From Cordilura impudica (Eukaryota; Arthropoda; Insecta; Diptera; Scathophagidae), in the NCBI GenBank assembly GCA_963682025.1, contig OY821521.1, positions 197,977,526 through 198,041,525 on the forward strand: 64,000 nucleotides of DNA. Reading direction: 5' to 3'. Below are positions 39,001 through 51,000 of this stretch, piece after piece. The position numbers and the translations under genes were made by a program. The notes below the pieces were generated by a model that saw only the letters and a list, made by a program, of their open reading frames with translations, was not told where the DNA came from and ran no database searches. Within the stretch, counting starts at the first letter, position 1. Each line of letters begins with the position of its first letter.

Positions 39001-40079
39001 TGAAAATGTTGATATGTATTTATTGACAAAGGAATGTGTTAAAGGTGATTTTTCTTTTTCTAAAATATTACAATATATATAAAAAAAAAACATTGAATTT
39101 TTGTCTTTTTTTTGTGGTTTTTTTCAAGGCACCTACAAAATTTCCCAGAAGCAATGTTATTTGACAGATACACATACATATATGTATATATTTATATATG
39201 GATATATATTAAAATATCTGTATAATTTAGAACCAAATGAAGAAGAAGATTTAAATATGTATGTGTGTGTTGTTGAAAGATTTCACATATTATTTCAAAA
39301 ACCTTGAATATATGATGGTTTATTTTTAATTTCTTTTTTTCTTTATTATTTTTTTTTTTTTTTTTGGGGAGAGTGTCTTTAAAAATAGTGTGTTTTTGTA
39401 TATGTATGTACATATGTATGTCCATTTCTATTTCTTTGTATTTTTTTTTTCGATTTGATTTAACTTAGATGTATGTATGTGTGTGTGTGTGAATATGCAT
39501 AGAAATTTAACAAACATCCAATAGCACTTGACTGTTTTGGCTACAATTTGCTCAAAAACAAAATATATAGAGCACCATTTTTTTATGTAGTACATATACA
39601 CGGTTAATTTGTCGCTTGACATCTAATTTAATAGTTAGAAATTATTGAAACGTTTATATAACTCCTTCACTAAATCCGATATGTGTTATTGTGTGTTTCT
39701 GTATTATTTATGACATTTCTTTTAATTTTTAATTGTTACTTTTTTAAAGAGCTGATATAACTTTAAAGTTTCATTTAATCTTAGAGTTACTTAAGCACTT
39801 AATAACTGTTATTTTTTTTTTTTTTTTTTTTTTTCATTTAATTTTCATTTAACTTGCTTAGAACAACTGGTCCAGGAACTAATTTGACACTTTTATTGTC
39901 CTTTCATTAACTTGCAATTGTGTTTTTATTTTTTGGTTCTTTTGATTTTCATTTAAATTATTTATGCAATAGAGGTAGTTACAATTATTTACGTTTTAAC
40001 TTACAAAAATAATTGTTATTAAAATGCTGTGTTAACCGATAATTTTATATAATAAAATATAATTTTTTTTCTTTTTGTT
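39001..40079. other. AT-rich spacer with poly-T runs
   Basis: No gene is supported. Long T tracts occur at about 39350 and 39812-39834, with TATATGTATG-type microsatellites between them. Confidence 0.35.
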
Positions 40080-40400
40080 TTTTGGCCCAGCCAAAAAATT
40101 AAGAACTAAGGAAAAGATCGCGCTTTTGAAACGATCGACGGCGACTAAACACAGGGAGAAAGTGCTTGATGAGAGTGTCTATCTGAATTACAGAATTTGT
40201 TGCTTTTGGCAAAATTCCCAGACAGACGTAAACTCTCTACTGCCCGGGAAAATACTTTTAGCATATTAGAAAGAATCATCATACGTACGAATGCTCGTAC
40301 ATACCTACACACACAGTATATTGAAAAACACAACAACGCTATTGTAGCGCGCAAAGGCAGCCCGATCAGCCAGCCAGCCTAGCTAGCCACGGTTTTGTTG
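40080..40400 (-). promoter_or_regulatory. GC-richer block, possible promoter or 5' exon
   Basis: Composition is clearly less AT-rich than for kilobases on either side, with sequence such as AGCGCGCAAAGGCAGCCCGA. There is no long conserved frame. It could be the start of the SERCA transcription unit on the minus strand, but no core-promoter motif is decisive. Confidence 0.3.
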
Positions 40401-41394
40401 CTAATACTATTTGGTCGCTTGTGCTTGTTGTTATTGTTCTCGTTATTGTTTTTAAGAATATGAATGCATGAACATATTCCTTATGATTATGTTTTTGTTC
40501 TTCTTCTTTAATATTCATAAAACTAACGAAAACAAAAAAAGTGTGTATGATGATTTACAGTTGTTGCAGTGGCTGCTGAGGCCAGCTTGTATGTGTTGTT
40601 GTTGTTAGTGTTTGGATTTCTTAGGCAATTTTTTAGACATTTCTTAAAGGTTATTATATTTGTATTATCATAGACGTAGAATATTCACAAACGAAATTTT
40701 GTTATGAAGAATTTGTTTAATTAAAGATTTTAATTAAAATTTTGACATTTTTCACAGTTTGATTTCATATGAAAGGTATTGCGAAAATCTACCATTTACG
40801 CATTTTACGCCCAAATATTGCCAATTTCTCAAGTAATTGTCGTTTGAACTAGAGAAATACTTAATTTTTACTTTTAAGATCATCAAAATTCCTCTTAACC
40901 TTTAACTGTGAAGGTGGTGGTAAATCTTATCCTCTTTAAATTTTTTGTACAAAAATGAAATGGTTGTGAAATAAATATAACAAAAATTTAAATTTTTTTT
41001 TTTTTACATTAAAAATGTAGTAGCTTAATTAAAAAAAAAAAGAAATAATTATAAAAAAATGTTTTTTAATTATATTTTTTAGTCAAATAATAATCTAACC
41101 CATAAAAACAAAGTTTTTATTAAAACTCTTTCTTATGCATAAAATTTCAACTCCAAGTTAAAGGTTAAACTTATAATTTTGGCCGGATATAATTTTCGTT
41201 AGTAGGTTAGTACTCTTCAAAAGCAATTTATCTGGTTTTATGAAAATCCAACACGAGAAAAAAAAAATAAAAAATATATTTTTTTTTTTTTTGGATAAAA
41301 TCGATTCTTCAGAAAATCTGAAAATATGCTCAAAAAAATCTTTTGGACCATAAGAATTCACATTTCACTTTAAGAATTACAAAAGTAAAATAAA
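40401..41394. other. AT-rich spacer
   Basis: No gene or element recognised. Confidence 0.3.
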
Positions 41395-41820
41395 AATAGA
41401 CTTAATTTGGCTATGCCGAATCTTTGGCACCATCCACCTCGGTTTTTTCATTAACATTAGTATATGCACCTTTTATAACAAAAGTAAACAAAATATTTGA
41501 AAATTCAAACATCCTGAATTTTCAACCATATTTTAGGTCATATGTTGACACAATGATGTCCGATTTACCCCAATTTCAATAGCAATCTGCTGCAAATAAT
41601 GACAAACAATATTATCGTAAGTTTACACAGGTGTATGATTTATTTTGTGAATGAGCGTGAAATCAACAGTTAGACGAATGGACATCGAGTCGACTCGTTA
41701 TAAGGGTCAGAGATATATACATATATACTTTATGAGGTCGCAAATGCATTTTTCGACAGTTCACAAACGGAATGACAAAGTAACATGTACCCTCTGTACA
41801 GTTGCGTGGAGGGTATAAAA
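41395..41820 (-). repeat. DINE-1-like repeat, family B, near full length
   Basis: Inverted complete copy. The left (3') end is degraded (GCCGAATCTTTGGCACCATC). The right (5') end has TTTTTCGACAGTTCACAAAC, ACGGAATGACAAAGTAACAT and the stem ACCCTCTGTACAGTTGCGTG followed by GAGGGTATAAAAAT. Confidence 0.65.
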
Positions 41821-42089
41821 ATCGTTTTTCTGAAACGCCCTAATGTTTCCAAACTTATACTAAATGCAAAGTCTGAAAGAAAATATTATAATAAATTCTT
41901 CAATAATTAAATTTTGTTTTAATTTAATTTAACTCTTACGACGTGAGTCAAAATATATCAAATGTCTAGAATGTCTTGCTCAATATTTGAAACGAGTTTT
42001 TAAGGATTTTTTCATAATTTCCTCATATTTCTATTCTAAGTTATATTCTGAATCTTCAATTTCAATTTTTTCATAAAATAATCGAATTA

Positions 42090-42871
42090 ATGATTTGCTT
42101 AAGACCAGATCGATTATCCCTTTATAACTTAACAGTTTTATTTGTATATTTTGGGTTTAGTCTTTTCCCTTTAGTTGTCGGACAATCGTTCTGCCATCAT
42201 CAAACTTGGTCTACTCTGAAAAGAACAATATTCCAATTCCGTCTTGAGCCAGACGATTTTTCTCCGATACCAGTGGCTTCTTCACAGGACAATATCAACC
42301 AAGATCAGCCTCAATTGCTTGTCGGAAAATAGTACAGCAGATATTTTTAGTTTCAGATTGTTAATAATGCTACCTAAAGAGAAATTTTGGAAACTTTCTA
42401 AACCCTGCCTTTGATCAGTTTTATGGGGCCTGCCGCCTCTTTCACGATATTTCTTGATAATATTCTTAAGAGCAACAGTAAAATGATCTATTCTATTTCT
42501 GGTTTTCAACTCTTCACAAAACTTTATTTTTGCCATTATTTCATAATATATAATTCTAATAATATTTAATTTAAAATTTAATATTTAATTTTAAAAAAAA
42601 GTTGAAAGAAAAATAACGGTTAAGATTTTAAATATTTTCTTTCAACCATGTCCTATTTTTATTGTTTTAATCAACACTGCTACAGAAGTTTAAAAGTTTC
42701 CATTGTTTAGGCATTACTAAACATACTTTTTTTTTCTTTTATCAAGTTTTTTAAATTTTTAGAACCCACCAAAGAGTGATTTCGCAAAAAAAATGCATAA
42801 TAAATTATTAAAAAAACAAATTTGGCAAGTTCAGAATTTTGTAAAAGTTTCCAATGTATTATCACCCACTG
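42090..42871 (-). pseudogene. Tc1-like element, family T1, 3'-truncated, with transposase fragment
   Basis: The right end AATGTATTATCACCCACTG abuts TA and matches family T1. The minus-strand frame 42282-42536 starts MAKIKFCEELKTR, the same N-terminus as the copy at 31592, with an HTH-like KNIIKKYRERGGRPHKTDQR. Further 3' (42240-42150) a degraded ILFSE.TKFDDGR block follows. No left terminus is present. Confidence 0.75.
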
Positions 42872-43140
42872 TATATTAAATGCAAATGTAAATGATATTA
42901 GATTTTAAAGAAGTTTGGAGCAAAATTAATTACGTTGAAAGATAAAAATTTGCATTAAATCAAACCTGTTACAAATAGTCACCTACAAAGATCGAGTTGT
43001 TTTCCTCATTCAAATTGTTGTTAAAATTCAATTATTAGTAAAATAATTAAATAAAAATTAATATAATATATATTAAAATTTACGAGAGGACCACTGCCGC
43101 TCTGCAGCATTATATTATATTGTATTATATTAATTTTTAT
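42872..43140. other. AT-rich spacer
   Basis: Nothing recognised; it leads into the minisatellite. Confidence 0.3.
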
Positions 43141-43149
43141 AATATAATA

Positions 43150-43530
43150 CCAAAATTTGCCAAGAGAAGTTAACGTATAGTAATGCCAATACATATACAT
43201 ATGCCAAGAGAAGTTAACGTACAGTAAAAGTAAAGTTGATTTTCCACGCATAACTTTCCTCAATTTTTATAATTAATGTTTATAATATAATACCAAAATT
43301 TTCCAAGAGAAGTCAACGTACAGTAATACCAAAATATGCCAAGAGAAGTTAACGTACAGTAATACCAAAATTTTGCAAGAGAAGTTAACGTACAGTAATA
43401 CAAAAAAAATGCCAAGAGAAGTTAACGTACAGTGATACCAAGAGTGATTGCCAAGAGAAGTCAACGTACAGTAATACCAAATTTTGTCAAGAGAAGTCAA
43501 CGTACAGTAAAAGCAATGTTGATTCTCCAC
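43150..43530. repeat. Minisatellite of ~36-40 bp units
   Basis: About nine units of GCCAAGAGAAGTTAACGTAC followed by AGTAATACCAAAATTT-like spacers of variable length. Two units end in the same TCCACGCATAACTTTCCTCA block (near 43241 and 43522), so there is a higher-order repeat. The frame on the minus strand is open only because the unit lacks stops in it; I do not call it a gene. Confidence 0.85.
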
Positions 43531-44652
43531 GCATAACTTTCCTCAAAACCAACGAATTTAAGCAGTTAAGAAGGAGCTTGATCCACTGAGTGTTCTTAGA
43601 CCTATGTCAACAGCCTACGTTAATTATAACTCTAGTTATAGAGGTTTGAGAAAAGAAAAATATTGAAAAAAATCTTGAATGCAAAGTTTATTCATAAATT
43701 CTTTTAATATATAATATTATTAAACTGAACACTACAAAAAAAAAAAAAAAATGGGGTCAGCTTCCACGCCACTATTTGCCAAATAATGAGTGAAACAACA
43801 ACAAAAATAGAAAAAATATTACAGAACCTCATACTTATTTTAGATATAAATAAAAATAACGCATGCAATGTCAAAAATTCTAGTATGCGAACGATGGTGT
43901 ATATACATACATATGTTTGTAGTTTTGTGTGTCCGTACATATTTATACGAATATGGTATATGAATTTTGTGTTAATAAATGTATATTTAGGTTCATCGTT
44001 AGAGTACCTAACTAAATTTATTATTTGTGTCTTAATTATATACATAAAAAAATTATTATGTAAACGGTTGGAATCCTTATAAAGGAAAATAGACTCGTTA
44101 AGAAGTGCATATCTTTGTTTATATAGAAATATGCATTATTATAAACATATGCATGTGTAGCAAGTTCATATACATATGTATTTACAATATACATATGTAC
44201 ATACTTATATATGTAGATATATTTGTACACATATAATTTTTATTTTCTACACATGTAGCAAAATTGCTTTAAAAAAGGTCAAGAAACTTGTTAAAATAAA
44301 AGTTTATGCTGAATTTGAGGGGGTGGTATTCAAAAAATCACTACATAATTATAATTGACTTATACGAATCAGGGGCTGCCAATTATTGAGATGAATTTTT
44401 AAAATTCTTTTATTTCAATTTTTGTGTTTTTTTTAATTTAGATTTGATTTGTGTGCAGTTGTGAAACAGAATGTCACGAATGCCAAAAACTAATTTTACA
44501 TTATTTTAATCTCTAATTAATTTTAATTATTTTACATTTAGAATCACTTTATTCAATAAGGCCTGAAAATAAAATAATGTACACTTGCTAGAAAAAATAG
44601 CCGTGCACCCAAAATTTAAATAAGAAAAAATTGACTAAGCTGAATTATTATT
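43531..44652. other. AT-rich spacer
   Basis: No gene is supported; ATATGTACATAC-type microsatellites lie at about 44165-44235. Confidence 0.3.
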
Positions 44653-45025
44653 ACTAGCCGATTCTAGCGCTCGAAATTTGAGTGCAATTTCTAGGCAGCT
44701 TTATTTTTCAACTTAGCCAATTCACAAACCAACACTTTTATGGTTTATTACTATTGTAAATGACGATAACAAACTCATTAACAAACACATTAACAATTTT
44801 AATAAAACACACATAGCATATGTATAATTTTATGTATGTGTTAGTAGCAACTTTAAATGCAATTTACTCAAAATAAAGGAAAATATTTAAAAATCTGTAA
44901 ATCTACAAAACGGCTAAAAAGAAATACCTTTCAAATAATATACGCCTGGTCAAAATCGGGATAAAACGGTAGAACAAAACATTGGTCACAAGAAATCGCC
45001 TAGCCTTTTAATATTATAGATTATT
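44653..45025 (+). repeat. Dispersed repeat family D, copy 2
   Basis: Starts TACTAGCCGATTCTAGCGCT and ends near AATCGCCTAGCCTTTTAATA. It shares TTAGTAGCAACTTTAAATGC and ATTCACAAACCAACACTTTT with copy 1 at 5119. Confidence 0.6.
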
Positions 45026-45164
45026 TAAATAAATTAAGATATTTATTAAATTTTATGTAGGTACAAAAAATAAAGAAAAAGAAAAAATTCATAAGAAAAA
45101 GTATTCGTACATTTAAAATATTAATATAAAAAAAATAAATTTACAATATACATTGCTTAAGTTA

Positions 45165-45345
45165 GTAACTTGTAGGGTATTCCATGTGCTTCAGGACCTC
45201 TGTGAGCCGATTTGGCAACGAGTTAACCAATTTTAAAGTATTCTCTTTACTTATTTTACCCCAGTCATCCAAAATTATGATTTTTAACAGTTCTTTTCAG
45301 GTTATTTAATGCTGATGGATTTTGCGCTCCACTAAGATGGCGTGA
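45165..45345 (-). pseudogene. Tc1-like transposase C-terminal fragment
   Basis: The minus strand reads ILDDWGKISKENTLKLV, then NSLPNRLTEVLKHMEYPT, the typical Tc1 transposase tail (W..I....L.NSMP.R......G). It is isolated between two inverted family D copies. Confidence 0.7.
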
Positions 45346-45544
45346 TTAAGTTGATGATTTCAATTGGTTTTTAGTGTTAAACAGCAACTACAGCTTAACA
45401 TTATGCGCCGTATATTTTGGACTTAGCTGTCTACATATTTTAAGTCATATATTGGCACATTTTAAATACCAATCTGTTCAAACAACAACAAACAATATCT
45501 AAAATACAACAATATTAAAATTATTGTGACCGATCTAACTTTTT

Positions 45545-45930
45545 CAGTTTTATCCCGACTTTAACCAAACATATTTCATTTGAAAGGTATTAATTTTTTA
45601 GCTGTTCACCAGATTTACAGATTTTTACATTTTTACACCTTTTTGGAGTAAACTGCATTTAAAGTTTCTACCAACACATACATAAAATTATACAATGCTG
45701 TGTGTGTGTTTAGAAATTTGTTAATGTGTATGCAAAAATTGTATATGAAAAGCCCTGTGCTGAATTGAAAAATAAGTTTGGACATAAACCAATAACGACA
45801 ATAAAGCAATCGATATTTAAAAAGTGTCGAATTATGAATTGGCCAAAATTTATTAGCATACCTTAGGGTCTTATTAATTTATTATATGAAAGAATTAAAC
45901 TTCCTAGAATTTGCACTCGAATTTTGAAAA
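45545..45930 (-). repeat. Dispersed repeat family D, copy 3, inverted
   Basis: Inverse of the block at 44653-45025: AAAGGTATTAATTTTTTAGC, TACCAACACATACATAAAAT, GAATTGGCCAAAATTTATTA and CCTAGAATTTGCACTCGAAT. With copy 2 it forms an inverted pair ~0.5 kb apart. Confidence 0.6.
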
Positions 45931-45954
45931 AATAAGTTGTTTATTAACATTTAA

Positions 45955-46056
45955 ATTTTGAGTCCCGATAGACCTTTATGTGGAAATAACGAAATGCATT
46001 TTTCGATGCGTTACAAACGGAATGACAAACTGATATATCTGGAGTCTGGAGTATAA
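45955..46056 (-). repeat. DINE-1-like repeat, family B, 5' fragment
   Basis: TTTTTCGATGCGTTACAAAC, GGAATGACAAACTGATATAT, then a degraded terminal stem ending AGTATAAAAAT. Confidence 0.5.
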
Positions 46057-46178
46057 AAATGCATAAAAATGTGATCGAAAAACTTATATAAAATACAACG
46101 TCAAAATAAGTCAATTAAAAAAATAACGTGAAAACTTAATAAATACATCGAATTCAAGTTTGTATTAAGATAACTTGT

Positions 46179-46664
46179 TATACCCTCCACACCACTGTGC
46201 ATAGGGTATTTATCAGTTTTTCATTACGGTTGTAACGCATCGAAAAATTCATTTGCAACCCCATAAAGTTTATATGTATATTATTGATCCTTATAGCAAC
46301 TCAAGTCGATATAGCGATGGACAGACCATCCGTCTGTCTGTTGAAATCACGCTAATTCTCAAAAAATCCATTTACCTGGGTATTGTTATGATAATATTGT
46401 TTGTCATTATTTCGGGCAGCTTGGTATTGAAAATGGGGTAAATCGGGATTCACTGTCCCAAGATATGTCGAAAAATATAAAGACACCTCTAAAAATGCTA
46501 CAAATTCAGTGTGTTTGTTGTAATAATTTTTTAGTTTATCAAATTGTTTACTTTTCAAACAATTTGGTTATTTGTTATAAATAGTGCAATAAGTCCACAT
46601 ATTTATGTAAACGTGGAAACCATGTGGAGGGTATCAGCAGAGCAGAAATTAACATTCTTACTTA
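46179..46664 (+). repeat. DINE-1-like repeat, family B, full length
   Basis: Complete: the 5' stem TATACCCTCCACACCACTGT and GCATAGGGTAT, a short CCGTCTGTCTG core, ACCTGGGTATTGTTATGATA, and the 3' end GTGGAGGGTATCAGCAGAGC, AACATTCTTACTTATTTTA. This is the best reference for the family in this window. Confidence 0.7.
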
Positions 46665-47940
46665 TTTTATTTATTTTTTTTTTTGTTTTGATTTTTTTAC
46701 TTGTGCTTTTATGGGTCTCCAGCGATTTTATCAAATAGAAACTTATGCATCAAATATATCAAATGTTATAATTTTAGAGTTAGAAATTAAATCAGGCTCA
46801 AGATCAAATGTTTTTACTTTAATTAAAGCAAATAATTATATTTTATATATAAGTTTAAAAAAAAATATTTATTACACGTAGTGTCTGTTTGCCGAAACAA
46901 CTTTGGATCGATTTTTAACCCTTTTCCCATGCTCCAATCGAGCCGAAACTTTTCAGGCAAATTCATGGCGACGATAAAAATGATCTAACAAATTTTCGTT
47001 AATTATAGTATAATTTTAGGTTTTTCGAAATTTTATTATATTTTTTTTTTTTTATTTTCAGCCAATCAATTATTTAATTACATGATGGCAAACTTAATTT
47101 ACAAAGAAATGGAGTATAATAAAAATGGGTTAGGTTTTGTTATTGTTTATTTTATCTCAAATATTATAAAATTTCATAAAATCTTATCTACTTATCTAAA
47201 ATGTTTATTTAACTTTATTTGGTTGAGTTAGTTAAAGTCCAGAGAAAGAGTTTTATTTTATAAATTTCGTAATCTCTCCAGATATTATTTTGATTAAGTA
47301 ATTTAAATTCTATTTTAAAAAGATGTTTTATATTATACTATAAACTTAGTCAACTTACATTCTAGTGTTGATTGATTTTATACCTATTAAATTGAAAAAC
47401 AGTTATTTTTATTGTTTATTTTATCTCAAAACTTATAAATTTTAATAAAATATTATTGGAAAAAATGTTTATTTAACTTGAATTGGTTGACTTAGTTAAC
47501 GTGACTTTCACCTTGGATTATCTCACTGAAATAGCTGTTGTACGGTGCAATTAGTCATGCAACAATATTTTTGAAGTATTTTAATTTGAAATAGTTACTT
47601 CCAATACACATAGAATAACAAATAAAATTAGCACAGAGAAATAATCCACCAAAATTTTAAATTAAGTATCCCGCATTCTCTTTAAAATTCATCTCACTAT
47701 TTTACACAAATTTTTGTACGTGGTGGTTATGAAGTTTTCACCACAGTTGAATAAGTTCAAATTGTAGTCTTAACAACGAAAAAAGGGTTGCTTTAATTAT
47801 TGTATGTGTCGCTCTGTTTTCATATCTGGAAAAAATTTCTGCGAAATGATTGTATTTTCTTTTTTCTTATAAAAAAAGAAGTTGGACGACTGTATATCAT
47901 ATACAAATTAAATATATTTCATATATGGTCGGTAAGTAAA
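46665..47940. other. AT-rich spacer upstream of Spt5
   Basis: No gene. A GC-richer piece at about 46880-46975 (CCGAAACAACTTTGGATCGA) is probably repeat-derived. No promoter motif is certain. Confidence 0.3.
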
Positions 47941-47992
47941 ATGAAATAGACTTTAGAAATTATAACACGCTAGAGAAAAGATTATAACGAAT

Positions 47993-48076
47993 ATGGCGTC
48001 GTGTGATATTATTTTTGTGTGCTTAAGTTTGTGTTTTTTTTCTTTCCTAATCCATATTTGTGTACACATAGTATAA
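47993..48076 (+). other. Upstream ORF in the Spt5 leader
   Basis: An ATG at 47993 opens a 27-codon frame starting MASCDIIFVCLSLCFF and ending at TAA 48074-48076, four bases before the first Spt5 ATG. If the leader is unspliced, ribosomes would meet it first. A pyrimidine tract and AG (ending 48070) could also be a splice acceptor that removes most of it. Confidence 0.35.
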
Positions 48077-48080
48077 GTAA

Positions 48081-51000
48081 ATGAAAATGTCGGACTCTGA
48101 AGAAAGTAATATCTCTGACAGTGGCTCTGAGGATGGATCCGTTGGCTCTAACAAATCTCAGAAAAGTGCCCGCTCCAGATCAAGATCACCTATGCGTTCC
48201 AGGTCTGGAACAAGATCTAGGTCCAGGTCTGGATCAGGATCCCCCTCGCGATCTAGGTCACGCTCTCGTTCGCGTTCACGATCTCGTTCTCGGTCGGTAG
48301 GCTCAGAGTCGGGTTCTGAACATTCTGCCAGGGGACATAAAGAGCGACCACGTGATGACGAGGAAGATGAAGAAGATGTTGACGGTGAGGAAGTCGATTC
48401 GGAGGAATATGACGAAGATGATGATGATAGACCAAGAAAGAAAAAGAAAAAGGACCGTTTTGGTGGTTTTATTATTGACGAAGCCGAAGTAGATGATGAG
48501 GTATGAAATTACAGCATTTGTCTAGCCGTCTACATATTTGATAAAAAAAATTATATCAAACTCTAGGTGGATGAAGATGAGGAATGGGAAGAAGGTGCCA
48601 ATGAATTGGGTATAGTAGGTAATGAAATTGACGAATTGGGTCCAACTGCTCGTGATATTGAAATAAGACGACGTGGCACTAATCTATGGGAGTAAGACTA
48701 ACTTGGCAAATTTTAGAATGATATTGTATTTAATATTTTGAAATATTTTTCTCGATATACCTATAACATAGTACACAACGGGAAGATGAAATTGAGGAGT
48801 ATTTAAGAAAGAAATATGCTGACGAATCGATTGCCAAGAGACACTTTGGTGATGGCGGTGAAGAAATGTCTGATGAAATTACCCAGCAAACTCTCTTGCC
48901 GGGCATAAAGTGGGTTTAAATATAAAACATTGTATTGTTTGTTGGTAATATTTAATGATAAATTATCTTTTTATAAAGGGATCCCAATCTTTGGATGGTC
49001 AAATGTCGCATTGGTGAAGAGAAAGCAACAGCTTTGCTGTTAATGCGAAAATTCTTAACATACCTAAATACCGATGAACCACTACTAATAAAAGCCGTAG
49101 TGGCACCGGAAGGTGTCAAGGGCTATATATATGTAGAGTCGTATAAACAAACTCATGTTAAAACGGCCATTGAAAATGTTGGCAATCTCAGAATGGGCAA
49201 GTGGAAACAGGAGATGGTCCCCATCAAAGAAATGACTGACGTTTTAAAGGTAGTTAAGGAGCAGGTTGGCTTGAAAGTAAAGCAGTGGGTAAGATTGAAG
49301 AGAGGTATTTTCAAGGATGATATAGCCCAAGTGGACTATGTGGACTTGGCTCAAAATCAAGCTCATCTTAAACTTTTACCACGTATTGATTACACACGCA
49401 TGAGAGGAGCTCTTCGCACAACAACAAATGTAAGAAAACTTAAAAATTTATAGAGTAAACAAATATAAAAGTTTAATTTTTCTTACTTTTATTTTTATTT
49501 TTTTCTTAATCTAGACATCTGATGAGAACAAGCGCAAGAGAAAACGTAGGCCACCAGCCAAACATTTCGATCCAGAGGCTGTTAGGTAAGTTGAAATTTG
49601 CTGGGCAAAAAAAAAAATAGATATATCAAATATAATTTTAGAGCTATTGGCGGTGAAGTTCATTCCGATGGTGACTTCTTGTTGTTTGAGGGCAATCGTT
49701 ATTCTCGCAAAGGTTTCTTGTATAAAAATTTTACAATGTCTGCTATACAGGCTGATGGTGTGAAACCAACTCTAGCTGAATTAGAGAGATTTGAGGAACA
49801 ACCAGAAGGTAATCAATCATTCATTGGCTTCGTTTGGTATAGTATATGTAAAATTCTTAAAATAATAATAATATTGCAGATATTAATCTGGAAATTGTTA
49901 CTGGAGCTAAAGATGATCCCTCTGGTGGCCATTCATTCTCTATGGGTGATAATGTCGAAGTTTGCGTGGGTGATCTGGAAAATTTACAGGCTAAAATTAT
50001 AGCCATTGATGGTGCCATGATAACTGTCATGCCGAAACATCAAGATTTAAAGGTACATTTCCATGTTTTTTTTTATATATATATATATGCATATGTAAGT
50101 CAATGTGATATTTGACCAAAATTTATATTTTAGGACCCCTTGGTTTTTAAAGCCAATGAATTGCGTAAATATTTTAAAACTGGTGATCATGCTCGTGTTT
50201 TAGCTGGACGTTATGAGGGTGAAACCGGTTTGATTATACGCGTCGAACCATCTCGTGTAGTTTTAGTGTCCGATTTAACAAATCATGAACTGGAGGTTTT
50301 ACCCAGAGATCTGCAATTGTGTTCGGATGTTGCAACTGGTGTTGATTGTTTGGGTCAATTTCAATGGGGTGATCTCGTGCAATTGGAGTAAGTTGTCATT
50401 TCGTTATAAGCTGTTATAATGCAATTAACTGTCATTCATTTGCCCTCAGTGCTCAAAATGTGGGTGTTATTGTACGTTTAGAAAGAGAAAACTTCCATGT
50501 TTTAGGCATGCATGGCAAGGTTATTGAATGTAAACCTACAGCTTTGCATAAGCGTAGAGAAAATCGTAATACTATAGCATTGGATGCCGATCAAAATCAA
50601 ATTAGAAGACGAGATATTGTCAAAGTTATGGAAGGTCCACATGCTGTATGTTTCATTTTAAGAATTTCTTCTAATTATGATATTAATCCAAACGTGAATT
50701 ATGCTCTTCTCTATGTAGGGTCGTTCGGGTGAAATAAAACATTTATATCGCAGTTTAGCATTTTTACATTGTCGCATGTATACCGAAAATGGCGGCATAT
50801 TTGTCTGCAAGACTCGTCATCTTCAATTGGCCGGTGGCAGTAAATCGCAAACAAACAGTTTTGGCCCTGGTTTAGGCTTTATGTCGCCGCGCATTCAATC
50901 GCCTATGCATCCTTCGGGTGGACGTGGTGCTCGTGGTGGTTCCCGAGGAGGTCGTGGTGGTTTCCGTGTTACTAGAGACCGCGAAATTTTAGGTAAAACC

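Noticed and set aside
43150..43530. CRISPR-like array of conserved repeats and spacers.
   Set aside because: The spacers are near-identical AT-rich sequence, the repeats vary, and the genome is an insect's.
43273..43530. An 85-codon open frame with repeated YCTLTSLG-like peptide units.
   Set aside because: The frame follows from the minisatellite unit lacking stops; spacer length changes would break it.
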